Shown piece after piece: positions 17,093 through 25,283 of a stretch of DNA of 47,171 nt (the first letter of the stretch is position 1; each line of letters begins with the position of its first letter). Source of the DNA: Paenibacillus sp. JJ-100 (lineage in GTDB: Bacteria; Bacillota; Bacilli; Paenibacillales; Paenibacillaceae); NCBI RefSeq assembly GCF_948329825.1, contig NZ_CAOJCM010000014.1:1-47171 (forward strand), in the 5' to 3' direction. Both the position numbers and the translations under genes were made by a program. The notes under the pieces were generated by a model. It made no database searches. It worked only from the letters and a program-made list of their open reading frames with translations, and was not told where the DNA came from.

Positions 17093-17449
17093 TTATTTCT
17101 TCTCTGCCAGCCACATGGCAATGTGCGCAATCTCTTCATCCTGCAGTCTGCCTTTAAAAGAAGGCATGCCACCTTTACCTTTGACAATGGTCGAATAAAT
17201 TTTCTCTACATCGTCCTTGCTGCCAATGTTAGCAAGGGCTGGGCCTACCCCGCCTTGAAGCTGGTCACCGTGACAGGAGAGACAGTTAGCTTTCACAAGT
17301 GCTTCGGCCTGTGCAGGATCCATAGTCACTTCAGGCATGGTTGGTTTGGCTTCCTGAGCGACTTCTTCTTTACCTGGAAGCGTAAACATTAACACAATAG
17401 CTAAAATACATGCTGCAAAAAATACCCCGCTCATGATCCATTTGTGCAT
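17093..17449 (-). CDS. membrane-anchored c-type cytochrome
   Basis: Small respiratory electron carrier resembling Bacillus cytochrome c550/c551 (CccA/CccB). The 118-residue product has one N-terminal hydrophobic segment (IMSGVFFAACILAIVLMF) that acts as a membrane anchor. A mono-haem domain follows with Cys56-Leu-Ser-Cys59-His60 and the sixth ligand Met95 in GGMPSFKG. The segment ends in EEIAHIAMWLAEKK, as usual. The ATG at 17449 follows GGAGGGG at a spacing of eight. No lipobox is visible, so the anchor is a helix rather than a lipid, as in CccA. It would pass electrons to an oxidase outside this window. Confidence 0.92.
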   Translation of the reverse strand: MHKWIMSGVFFAACILAIVLMFTLPGKEEVAQEAKPTMPEVTMDPAQAEALVKANCLSCHGDQLQGGVGPALANIGSKDDVEKIYSTIVKGKGGMPSFKGRLQDEEIAHIAMWLAEKK

Positions 17450-17587
17450 CCTTATGTCCCCTCCAGAATGTAAGATCATCTAACTCAAACTATCCCTATC
17501 ATTATAACGGAAGCTGTCGTTGCAGCATAGCATTTTGTGGTAATTTTTTGAACTAATGACCATAGAGAGACAATTGTATTACTATAT

Positions 17588-18085
17588 TTACTCTCGCGGG
17601 CCTTCATAGACCATACAGTGAAAGGGCATCAAGCCAGTTGGAGTCTGACGTTCGTATGTATCCTGAATGACAAACCCACTCTTAAGATATACCTTAATGG
17701 CACGAGTGTTCCAGGTAAGCACCTCAAGATCGATCTCATTGGAAGGATTGCGGCGAATGGCCTCTTGTACAATAGCAGCAACAAAGGCCGTCCCTCGTCC
17801 TTGACCACACTTCTCCGGGTGCATTCCAAGGCCAATGCGTGTTACGTTCTGAAGCGGAAAATATTGAGCAAATCCATAAACCTGATCCGTATGGTCCAAA
17901 ACTATAGCGTACTGTTCTTGACGTAGCTGTGCATCTCCAAATTCAACTTCGAGTGCTTTCATCTGTTCCCAAGGCAGCCAGCTGTAGATATTATAAGGCG
18001 GTTCATATTGCCAACTGCATATGAGTTCTGCATGTTCCTCCTGCATAGGTATAACACGAAAAGTCAAAGGGGCTTCATTCTTCAT
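17588..18085 (-). CDS. GNAT-family N-acetyltransferase
   Basis: A 165-residue acyltransferase. The GNAT core is visible: a central strand (VTRIGLGMHPEKCGQGRGTAFVAAI) with the acetyl-CoA loop GQGRG, and then LEVLTWNTRAIKVYLKSGF, typical of the C-terminal half. The N-terminal half contains ELICSWQYEPPYNIYSW, found in a group of uncharacterised Firmicute GNATs. The start is unsure: AAAGGAG lies 14 bases before the ATG at 18085 but only 2 before an in-frame TTG at 18097. The substrate is unknown. The gene stands alone; about 230 bp downstream of the NlpC/P60 terminator carry no gene that I can support. Confidence 0.82.
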   Translation of the reverse strand: MKNEAPLTFRVIPMQEEHAELICSWQYEPPYNIYSWLPWEQMKALEVEFGDAQLRQEQYAIVLDHTDQVYGFAQYFPLQNVTRIGLGMHPEKCGQGRGTAFVAAIVQEAIRRNPSNEIDLEVLTWNTRAIKVYLKSGFVIQDTYERQTPTGLMPFHCMVYEGPRE

Positions 18086-18320
18086 ATAACAGTGCAATGC
18101 TCCTTTCTACAGTAACTTGTCTTGTTCACTCTACAAAAAGGCTGTTCTTTTGGCAAGTTTTCATTTTTCAGAAAAAAGTGAAACAAAAGTGTGGATTCAT
18201 CCGTTTATATTATAGTGGTATGGGTAAAAACATTATAAGGGCACGGACGAATGAAGTAAAAGAAATCCTCTTGCTTCAGACGATACCCTACTTAGGATCA
18301 ACAGCTTAGAATGAGGAAGC

Positions 18321-18368
18321 ACAAAAAAACCGCCGGATACATTCCTGCGGAGAATGTACCGGGCGGTT
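18321..18368 (-). terminator. terminator of the NlpC/P60 gene
   Basis: On the minus strand AACCGCCCGGTACATT pairs with AATGTATCCGGCGGTT and is followed by T7. It lies about 70 bp past the stop. Confidence 0.88.
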
Positions 18369-18439
18369 CTGTTTATGCTCTTCGTACTTTGTTACAGTAT
18401 AGTTTCTGGTTCCAGCATCATGTTGATTGCAGCTTGTCC

Positions 18440-18910
18440 CTAGTCAAGGGCCAGTGACTCATACACGTCCGTGCTCATAATCCGTTTTGCGCCAACGTAG
18501 CGATTCGCCCAATAGTTTTCGCTTAATGAGGTAATCGTTACTCCTTTGGAAGAAGAGGAATGTGCGAACTTGCCGTCTCCTACAAAAATACCCACATGGG
18601 ATATGCCTTTACCTGAAGTGTTGAAGAACACCAGATCACCAGGTCTCATGTCCATACGGGATACAGAATCACCCATATCGTATTGAGAGCTGGATTGACG
18701 AGCCAAATCAATTCCTAATTTTCCGAATACATACCGTGTAAACCCCGAGCAATCAAAACCATCAAGTGTTGTGCCTCCGCTTTTATATGTAGTCCCCATT
18801 GCTGAATCAATGACTTTATCCATCTTAGAATCTGCAAATGCGCTACCTGCGCCAAGCGATAATGCAAATGTAAGGCTTAGTACTGCTGCGGTCAATTTCT
18901 TCTTAAACAA
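18440..18910 (-). CDS. NlpC/P60 cell-wall hydrolase
   Basis: Secreted gamma-D-Glu-diamino acid endopeptidase that cuts peptidoglycan stem peptides. The TTG start at 18910 is chosen because GGAAGGGG lies eight bases upstream. The signal peptide (KKKLTAAVLSLTFALSLGAGSAFA) is cleaved after Ala-Phe-Ala. The NlpC/P60 domain fills the rest, with catalytic Cys54 in FDCSGF, His105 in SHVGIF and His117 in FAHSS. No LysM or SH3 wall-binding domain is present, so this is the minimal single-domain form (156 residues). A c-di-AMP riboswitch abuts the ribosome binding site, and a WalR-like box lies further upstream. Both fit a wall hydrolase. Confidence 0.95.
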   Translation of the reverse strand: MFKKKLTAAVLSLTFALSLGAGSAFADSKMDKVIDSAMGTTYKSGGTTLDGFDCSGFTRYVFGKLGIDLARQSSSQYDMGDSVSRMDMRPGDLVFFNTSGKGISHVGIFVGDGKFAHSSSSKGVTITSLSENYWANRYVGAKRIMSTDVYESLALD

Positions 18911-18925
18911 GTGATATACCCCTTC

Positions 18926-19060
18926 CAACGCCTGCGAGGTTAGCTTAAGGATTCGGTAGAAGGTCCCCTATGATCCCTCTGTATCAAGATCAATTCACCC
19001 ATAACTGGTTCCCCCGCTTCCCAGGTGCTAGGAATTTGGCTTTGCTAGTTATGCACCTGA
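18926..19060 (-). promoter_or_regulatory. c-di-AMP riboswitch (ydaO/yuaA family)
   Basis: The minus strand carries the conserved blocks of this aptamer in order: AAGCGGGGGAACC, GGGTGAAT, GGGGACCTTCTACC, GAATCC and AGCTAACCTCGCAGGCG. Near the 5' end is an optional hairpin closed by CAGGTGC and GCACCTG. The aptamer ends only a few bases before the GGAAGGGG ribosome binding site of the NlpC/P60 gene. No terminator hairpin separates the two, so control is probably at translation. This class commonly precedes wall hydrolase and potassium or osmolyte transport genes and turns them off when c-di-AMP is high. Confidence 0.9.
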
Positions 19061-19121
19061 AAAAACAGAAATAATAATTTAACTGGATTAATTTAAAGTT
19101 GTTACAAATAAGGATTTAAAG

Positions 19122-19138
19122 ATTACAAAGTTGTTACT
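19122..19138 (-). promoter_or_regulatory. WalR-like box
   Basis: Read on the minus strand: AGTAAC, five bases, TGTAAT. The second hexamer fits the WalR half-site TGTWAH and the first has one mismatch. A related 11-bp direct repeat, AAAGTTGTTAC on the plus strand, occurs at 19095-19105 and 19127-19137, 32 bp apart. It lies about 60 bp upstream of the riboswitch. Confidence 0.4.
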
Positions 19139-19209
19139 AAAAACTCACTGCGATCATTGTACCAGAGGAATAGTGCTTTGGCAACGTTTAACAACAAAAT
19201 CACCAAAAA

Positions 19210-19244
19210 AAACCTCGACCTTTGACGGGGGAAGGTCGAGGTTT
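19210..19244 (-). terminator. terminator of the membrane protein gene
   Basis: On the minus strand AAACCTCGACCTT pairs with its complement AAGGTCGAGGTTT and is followed by a T-run. Confidence 0.88.
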
Positions 19245-19307
19245 GCATATTTGCACACGTATCAGATGTAGTTTTTAGCATCAGAAGGTAACAACACATG
19301 TCCTGTC

Positions 19308-20153
19308 TTAATCTGCATTTTTGGAAGATGTAGACTGCCATAGACGAAAATGTGCACATATCTTCCACATGTTGAGCAAGCTTCGAGCTAGTGGATATGT
19401 CTGCTGCAGGATCAGTCCGGCAAGTCCAGTCAGGAACCATGAGGCAGATGTAAATGCACCGAAGACAAGCAAGTGAATCATTCCCAGCATCAGCGCAATG
19501 CCCAAGACCATAAAGATGTGCCGGACAGCAATCCATAATCCTTTGAGTGTCCCATGTATACGGTGCTCACCTTCTGGATCAGAAATACCAAATTGCATAT
19601 AAAGCACTGCATGATGTATAACCCAGCCATAGATAATCCAGCCTGCGACATACGGAATGCCGGGAAGGAGTAGATGGAGAGAATGAAAGCTATCCATTAA
19701 AGTTGCGTACAATTTAGGTACGAGCCAGTATGCAGGGAGAAACATGAGTATCGTACGTATGGTGTGCAGAAGCAACATCGGTTTCCATAATTTTTGAATG
19801 CCTCGAATAAAAGGAATGCGTTCTTCTGCCGTGTTGAAATGCTGCAGGGAATAGAGAAGACCTGCCTGAATCAGTGGGCTAATCAACAAACGTAGTAGTA
19901 ACAAGCTGCCCAAAATCCATAGATAGCGCTGAACCTCAGGGCCAGATAGACTCAGTTGGCTTTCCATTTTGAATAAAAGGGTACTCAGCTCTCCCGCATC
20001 CTCGGTAGGATAACGAAGAAGTAGGGGAACGACAGCTGATTGAACCAGTCGATAAATGAAATATCCCCAGATTAATTGATAGATAAATAGAAGTGCAGCA
20101 ATGAACATATGTTGACGGACGAGAAACCAGCCTTCACGAATTTTTGCTTTCAC
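19308..20153 (-). CDS. polytopic membrane protein of unknown function
   Basis: About six hydrophobic segments are visible in 281 residues, for example HMFIAALLFIYQLIWGYFIY, LWILGSLLLLRLLISPLI and FMVLGIALMLGMIHLLVFGA. I do not recognise a family motif; no conserved catalytic or transport residues stand out. Two GTG starts (20153 and 20162) share the GAGGTGG site; 20153 is better spaced. The longer one overlaps the stop region of the M1 peptidase gene, and the same ribosome binding site lies at the peptidase end, so the two form one transcriptional and probably translationally coupled unit. Confidence 0.8.
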   Translation of the reverse strand: MKAKIREGWFLVRQHMFIAALLFIYQLIWGYFIYRLVQSAVVPLLLRYPTEDAGELSTLLFKMESQLSLSGPEVQRYLWILGSLLLLRLLISPLIQAGLLYSLQHFNTAEERIPFIRGIQKLWKPMLLLHTIRTILMFLPAYWLVPKLYATLMDSFHSLHLLLPGIPYVAGWIIYGWVIHHAVLYMQFGISDPEGEHRIHGTLKGLWIAVRHIFMVLGIALMLGMIHLLVFGAFTSASWFLTGLAGLILQQTYPLARSLLNMWKICAHFRLWQSTSSKNAD

Positions 20154-20163
20154 TGTCTCCACC

Positions 20164-22155
20164 TCACCATGACAGACCTCCGAATATGGCTTCAATTAGT
20201 TTCGTAGCACTCATGTTCCAGCGGGATTTCACTTGTTCATCCAGTCCGGTTCTCAGGAAATTATTCATGTGGCGGTTCTCCAGCACGATGTCATATAAAG
20301 GATCGGTCATGGCCCAAGAGACAGGAGATGTGTACGTGAGTTTATAGGTAATGCGATCCTCAAGGCCGTTCCATTGTTTGTTTACCGTATGGCCGTCTTC
20401 AAAAGCGATTCGAACAGGAACCTTCGGGAAGTCACTCCCCTTCTTGGCAACTGTTACAGAAGACTCGTACATTACTTTGCCGTCCTTCTTCATGGGGGTA
20501 ACCTTGATCTTTTCTACAGTAAAGTCGGCCATCCCATTGCGATAGACGTATTGGTTAAAGTAGTCCGCCCACGAAGTGCGGGTGACTTGCTCGACTACCT
20601 TTTGAAAATCACCCGTTGCGGGATGTTTAAATCGATATTTTTTTACATAAGTTGAAAGAATCCGTTCCATGTTCTTGGTTCCGACTTGTTGTTCGATACC
20701 GAGAAGCACCAGCTTGCCCCGCGTGTATACATTAGATGCATACTGATTCTGCGAGTCAAACTTCCACGAAGGTTGTGTTAAAGGAGCCGGTGATGTAATC
20801 AAACCCGATTGTACAGGCAGGTTCGGAATCAGTCCGTATTCTTGTTCCATCAGTTTGTCTTCTGCATAGGAGGTGAACCCCTCATCAAGCCAGGCTTCTT
20901 CAAATTCATTGCTGGCAACCATGCCGTAGAAGTATTGATGGCCAATTTCATGCACAACTGTTCGCTCCAGATCGTAACCAGGTGTTGTATCATCGGCCCC
21001 AAAAGCCGTAATGAGTGTAGGGTACTCCATGCCTCCGGCCCCGTTTGCAGCTTTTGGCGGGACAACGATGGATAACGTAGTATAAGGATAAGTGCCGAAC
21101 CATTCGCTGTAATTGGTTAATGCAGCCTTGGCAGCAAAGAGATAACGTTCTTTCAGATCCTGATGTGCCGGGTCCAAATAGAGCTTGATGCGAACGCCTG
21201 GAACATTAGGGGCAGAGAACGGTTCTTCCGTATAAACAAAATCAGGTGAGGCTGCCCAAGCAAAATCATGTACGTCATCGGCATAAAATTGATACACTTT
21301 CTCTCCATTTTTCACGACAGCCTGTTGTGTTGGAAATCCCGTTGCTGCCACTTTGTATGTTTCAGGTACTCGAATACGCACACTGTAGATACCGAAGTCA
21401 GCATAGAATTCCGAATTCCCATGATACTGGTGCAAGTTCCACCCTTCGATCGTGCGGCCACGTCTTCCTACGGGTTCATAAGCACTGAGTTTGGGGAACC
21501 ACTGACCAGCCATCACAAAATGATCGGTTTTCCCCATCCTTGCAAAAATTTTCGGTAAACTCACTTCAAACTTGGTGCGGATCGTAATGCTTTCGCCGCC
21601 TTTCACAGGTTTGGGAAGACGAACCTTGATTAAGGTTTTATCTTGGATATTTCCATCGTCCGGCTGTACATACTGCATCCGGTGCAGCAGGGAAAGCCCG
21701 TCCTCCGTCTGCATATCCATAAATCTCATGGAGCCGTAGCCGTCTGTTGGCATGACATCGCCCCGCAGCTTACCGCCGGATTCTTTCATGAATGTCGTAT
21801 CAGGAGAGGAGAAGGCATTGGGGTACATATGAAAATAAAGCTCGTTCACCGTTTTTTTACCTGGGTGAACCCAGGTGATCGTCTGTGTGCCCATAAGTTT
21901 ATTTCCACCCGTCAGCTTCACATCCATGTGGTATTCCACTACGCGATTGCTGTACACCTCGGCTGTAGGAGACTGTACACTTTCTGGTGTAGTAGATATT
22001 CCAGCTTTGGCCTGGGGCTTGCCCGATTCTGGAGCAAGTATGGGTAACTCAGATGAAGTGGAGCGATTGTAACCGAGTGTGATCCAAATCCCTCCGGCTA
22101 GCAAACACAGGGCGAGGGATGCGGTGAGCCAGCTCTTGGCACGTCGTGGAATCAT
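20164..22155 (-). CDS. M1-family zinc metallopeptidase, membrane-anchored
   Basis: A 663-residue gluzincin. The N-terminus has an uncleaved or signal-type hydrophobic segment (SWLTASLALCLLAGGIWITL), placing the catalytic part outside the membrane. The zinc site is His402-Glu403-x-x-His406 in HEIGHQ, with Glu425 in EEAWLDEGF exactly 18 residues after His406. The aminopeptidase exosite motif is GGMEYPT instead of the usual GAMEN, so peptide preference may differ. The start at 22155 is supported by GGGAGGT; the open frame extends nine codons further. It is cotranscribed with the membrane protein gene downstream and divergent from ywhD. Confidence 0.92.
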   Translation of the reverse strand: MIPRRAKSWLTASLALCLLAGGIWITLGYNRSTSSELPILAPESGKPQAKAGISTTPESVQSPTAEVYSNRVVEYHMDVKLTGGNKLMGTQTITWVHPGKKTVNELYFHMYPNAFSSPDTTFMKESGGKLRGDVMPTDGYGSMRFMDMQTEDGLSLLHRMQYVQPDDGNIQDKTLIKVRLPKPVKGGESITIRTKFEVSLPKIFARMGKTDHFVMAGQWFPKLSAYEPVGRRGRTIEGWNLHQYHGNSEFYADFGIYSVRIRVPETYKVAATGFPTQQAVVKNGEKVYQFYADDVHDFAWAASPDFVYTEEPFSAPNVPGVRIKLYLDPAHQDLKERYLFAAKAALTNYSEWFGTYPYTTLSIVVPPKAANGAGGMEYPTLITAFGADDTTPGYDLERTVVHEIGHQYFYGMVASNEFEEAWLDEGFTSYAEDKLMEQEYGLIPNLPVQSGLITSPAPLTQPSWKFDSQNQYASNVYTRGKLVLLGIEQQVGTKNMERILSTYVKKYRFKHPATGDFQKVVEQVTRTSWADYFNQYVYRNGMADFTVEKIKVTPMKKDGKVMYESSVTVAKKGSDFPKVPVRIAFEDGHTVNKQWNGLEDRITYKLTYTSPVSWAMTDPLYDIVLENRHMNNFLRTGLDEQVKSRWNMSATKLIEAIFGGLSW

Positions 22156-22199
22156 CGTTAAATACCTCCCGTTGACAAGCATCTACAGCATGTATATGT

Positions 22200-22227
22200 T
22201 TGCAATGGGCGGATTATTAGTTAAAAT
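22200..22227 (+). promoter_or_regulatory. ywhD promoter
   Basis: TTGCAA and TAAAAT are separated by 16 bp, 30 bp before the ywhD start, in the gap of about 100 bp to the divergent M1 peptidase gene. Confidence 0.5.
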
Positions 22228-22256
22228 ATTTGTATCAACTCTTGGAGGCTATAAAC

Positions 22257-22760
22257 ATGGACCAAAATGAGCAGAACGGCAAGAAACAGATTGCCTTGAA
22301 TATCGTGAGTGCAAAAAGTAAACACAAAGGCTTCGGAGCAGGTTCCATTGATCTGAACAACCTTTCTCCAGTCATCATTGATCAGGGAGAAGCCAAAATC
22401 GATGTCGGTGCAATGCACGCGAAGAGTAAAGTAGAGCGTGGCATTAAGTTCTCTACTAACCGTGAAGATGTTCCGAACGGCCGTCAGGTATGGTTGGTAT
22501 GGGTCGCTGTGGATCGGACGGAGCAAGGACAGCTATATGGCGGGGCAACAGCATGTGAGATGTGGATTGATACGGAAGCCAAGCGAGGGTGGAAGTTGCT
22601 CGCGGATCACGTTAACCGGATGGACTACGCAATGAAACGCCGGTTTATGCTGGATGAGCTGGGACCAGAAGAGAAGGCAGCACTGAAGACCCTTCTGATC
22701 TCTCATAATGAAGAGTGGTGGAATGCTTCCCCGGATGAATTGAAAGAGGCGCTTGCCTAA
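22257..22760 (+). CDS. ywhD: YwhD family protein
   Basis: A conserved Bacilli protein of unknown function. The N-terminal KKQIALNIVSAKSKHKGFG and the HAKSKVERGIKF segment match my memory of B. subtilis YwhD. The 167-residue product has no signal peptide or membrane segment, and the C-terminal half is acidic and helical. The ATG at 22257 follows TTGGAGG. It faces the pbpG gene across a long hairpin. The same neighbours (ywhD, pbpG, speE, speB) occur in B. subtilis. Confidence 0.88.
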   Translation: MDQNEQNGKKQIALNIVSAKSKHKGFGAGSIDLNNLSPVIIDQGEAKIDVGAMHAKSKVERGIKFSTNREDVPNGRQVWLVWVAVDRTEQGQLYGGATACEMWIDTEAKRGWKLLADHVNRMDYAMKRRFMLDELGPEEKAALKTLLISHNEEWWNASPDELKEALA

Positions 22761-22775
22761 GAAAAAGAAAACGGA

Positions 22776-22820
22776 CAATGAAGCCCCGAACCAGAGCGAT
22801 CTGGTCTCGGGGCTTCATTG
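22776..22820. terminator. convergent hairpin between ywhD and pbpG
   Basis: CAATGAAGCCCCGA pairs perfectly with TCGGGGCTTCATTG; the stem continues through ACCAGA/TCTGGT past one bulged base and is capped by the tetraloop GCGA. There is no T-run, but the position between converging genes suggests a shared end signal. Confidence 0.65.
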
Positions 22821-22945
22821 GTGTCTAATCCGATGATGTGATGAAGGTGCATTCAATCATCTGTATATTTATAACCTTCCGTCCAGAAACGGAAGATGCT
22901 GAGGCTAAATAACTTATGACGCAATTAAGTCATTACGGATATACG

Positions 22946-25024
22946 TCATTCCACCCACCAGCGTTTGAAATCACTCCACCAGGAATGTTTCTGTTCTTGT
23001 ATTCCCTTTTGATTCTGAGCCTCGCGTGCCTTCTCATTCTGCGGTGAATCGGCTGACCCTGCGTTGCCCAGGCAGACTTCTGTAGGCTCCGTCCCCTGAA
23101 TAAATACTTCCAGTCGTTTTTCCTCACAGCCGTTACCTGCAAGTTTGCCAGTCTCCGGATTAATGTAGACACTCACAACCTGGTCAGGTATGGAAAAGAT
23201 TTTGGGTGGTACGCTTGCCAGGGCTTGTTCCGTGAACTGCGCGAAGATTGGAGCGGCACGGCGGCCATCGGATGTGGAGATTGCTTTTCCCTGGTCATAA
23301 CCAACCCATACCGCAGTGGATAGCTCTGGGGTATAGCCGACCAACCAGGCGTCGGTATTGGTTGTTCCCGTCTTGCCTGCTACGGGTCGCTTGATCGTAG
23401 CAGATACCCGATTGCCTGTACCTCCGGTTTCAAAGACACTCTCCATCAAACGTGTCAACACATAAGCGGCTGCCGGTTCAACGACTTGTTCTGCTTTGGT
23501 CTGTGGAGATTCATATAGCACGCGTCCTGCTGCATCTGTCACTTGTAAAATGGCTATTGGCGGTGTTCGTTGCCCCCCTGCTGCAATAACGGAGAAGGCG
23601 GAAGCCATCTCCAGAGGGCTAACCGGAGAAGTGCCTAGAGCAAGAGAAGGAACAGGACTTAGCTTGCTTGTAATCCCAAGACTCTGAGCCATGTTCACGA
23701 CCTTCTCTGGACCAATCTTCATAATGGTGTTCACCGCATAGATGTTATCCGATGCAGCAATGGCCTGCCGAAGATCAATCTCACCTAAATATTTCTCGCC
23801 AAAGTTACCGGGCTTATAGGTTTTACGGTCATTGTCATAGTGAAACAGGGTAGGCTGACTGTTGAAAATGGATGCGCTGGTAAGTTGTTTGGATTCGAGA
23901 GCAGCCAGATACATAATCGGTTTAAAGGCTGATCCCGGCTGGCGTGTCGTAGTCAGCACATGGTTAATCTGATTGGTGCGATAATTTTTGCCGCCTACCA
24001 TGGCTTTGATATATCCGGTGCGCGGGTCGATGGACACGAGGGCTGTTTCCAGCTTGCTTTCCGGGTCCATTCCTTTGGCCACAGCCTGTTCCGCCGCTCT
24101 CTGCACACGTAAATCCAGCGTAGTGTATATATTCAGCCCGCCGTGGTCCAGCATCGCTTCGCTGATGCCAAGTTCTTTCATTACGAGATTTCGAATATAG
24201 TCCCGAAAATAAGGAGCATTTTCCACCGTCTTACGCTCGCTCTCCGGTTTGAAATTCAATATTTCCTCATAAGCGGAGTCCGCTTGTTTTTGCGTGATCT
24301 CTCCCGTTTCTGTCATGGCTCTAAGTACAATCTTCTGCCGATCCTTGGCGTTCTTCATATGATTGTAGGGTGAATAGTAGGTTGGTCCCTTCGGGATGCC
24401 CGCTAGCATCGCACTTTCTGCCAGATCCAGTTGCTTGGCGGATTTGCCAAAATACATCTGTGCAGCCGCCTCGATGCCATAAGCGCCGTGACCGTAGTAG
24501 ATTTCATTCAGGTACATCTGCAAAATTTCATCTTTGCTGTACTTCATCTCCAGCTGTGCGGTGTACATCGCTTCTTTGGCTTTGCGTGTCCAGGTTTTCT
24601 CATGAGAGAGGTATAGATTCCTTGCCAGTTGCTGTGTTAACGTGCTTGCCCCTTGAGACATTCGCATATGTTGCAGATTGACGAGAACTGCTCGTCCCAT
24701 GCCCTGGATGTCGAAGCCAAGATGGTGCCGGAATTTGCGATCCTCTACAGCTAGCGTGGCATTCACCAGATCAGGAGCGATGTCCTGCAGTTGAACTGGA
24801 ATGGAATCTTTGCCGCCAGCAGAGAAGGTGGCGATAACTTCACCCTGACTATCGAGTAGTCTGGAGTTGCGATCCGAGTCTGCGAGAGGCAGACTGGTTG
24901 CGTATAGATATACTAAAATAGCAGCCGTAGCAATCAAGCCGAGCGCCATCAGTATGGATAGATGTTTGATGAATCGGAGTACACGGAACCCGCGTTTGCG
25001 GGTCTTGGTATTGGACTTGTTCAT
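22946..25024 (-). CDS. pbpG: class A penicillin-binding protein
   Basis: Bifunctional peptidoglycan glycosyltransferase and transpeptidase. The N-terminal transmembrane helix (about residues 22-44) is followed by a GT51 domain with catalytic Glu94 in VEDRKF and the QGASTLTQQL motif. The transpeptidase domain shows Ser365-Ala-Phe-Lys368, Ser425-Asp-Asn427 and Lys551-Thr-Gly553. The 692-residue length and neighbours match PbpG (PBP2d), which in B. subtilis works in spore wall synthesis. The ATG at 25024 follows AGAGGAG; the frame stays open 76 codons upstream without a start signal. The C-terminal tail is charged and ends in WWSDFKRWW. It is divergent from speE. Confidence 0.92.
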   Translation of the reverse strand: MNKSNTKTRKRGFRVLRFIKHLSILMALGLIATAAILVYLYATSLPLADSDRNSRLLDSQGEVIATFSAGGKDSIPVQLQDIAPDLVNATLAVEDRKFRHHLGFDIQGMGRAVLVNLQHMRMSQGASTLTQQLARNLYLSHEKTWTRKAKEAMYTAQLEMKYSKDEILQMYLNEIYYGHGAYGIEAAAQMYFGKSAKQLDLAESAMLAGIPKGPTYYSPYNHMKNAKDRQKIVLRAMTETGEITQKQADSAYEEILNFKPESERKTVENAPYFRDYIRNLVMKELGISEAMLDHGGLNIYTTLDLRVQRAAEQAVAKGMDPESKLETALVSIDPRTGYIKAMVGGKNYRTNQINHVLTTTRQPGSAFKPIMYLAALESKQLTSASIFNSQPTLFHYDNDRKTYKPGNFGEKYLGEIDLRQAIAASDNIYAVNTIMKIGPEKVVNMAQSLGITSKLSPVPSLALGTSPVSPLEMASAFSVIAAGGQRTPPIAILQVTDAAGRVLYESPQTKAEQVVEPAAAYVLTRLMESVFETGGTGNRVSATIKRPVAGKTGTTNTDAWLVGYTPELSTAVWVGYDQGKAISTSDGRRAAPIFAQFTEQALASVPPKIFSIPDQVVSVYINPETGKLAGNGCEEKRLEVFIQGTEPTEVCLGNAGSADSPQNEKAREAQNQKGIQEQKHSWWSDFKRWWVE

Positions 25025-25131
25025 GGAACGGGCTCCTCTCTTTTCTTTCCAGTATGGGACGGGAATAACCTGGATATTCAATCCGCTTGCGAAGTGAACA
25101 AATTGTAGCCCATTTCGGCCTGAAAACCGTT

Positions 25132-25160
25132 TTGCAGTTGAATCATCTATCGCGTATAAT
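25132..25160 (+). promoter_or_regulatory. speE promoter
   Basis: TTGCAG and a perfect TATAAT (25155-25160) are separated by 17 bp. The leader of the speEB operon is about 115 nt. Confidence 0.75.
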
Positions 25161-25283
25161 GCAAAAGGGTAATGAAAAGGTAGGGTTCGGTACAACATAC
25201 TAAAGCGTGTATGGGCGAACATACCAGTGATTATGCATTTTAAAATGATCACTAATTACTTTTACGGAGAGAAGGTAGCGATC

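Noticed and set aside
18097..18309. Plus-strand ORF of 70 codons upstream of the NlpC/P60 terminator
   Set aside because: No ribosome binding site, Lys/Phe/Ser-rich without recognisable features, and it starts over the start region of the opposite acetyltransferase gene.
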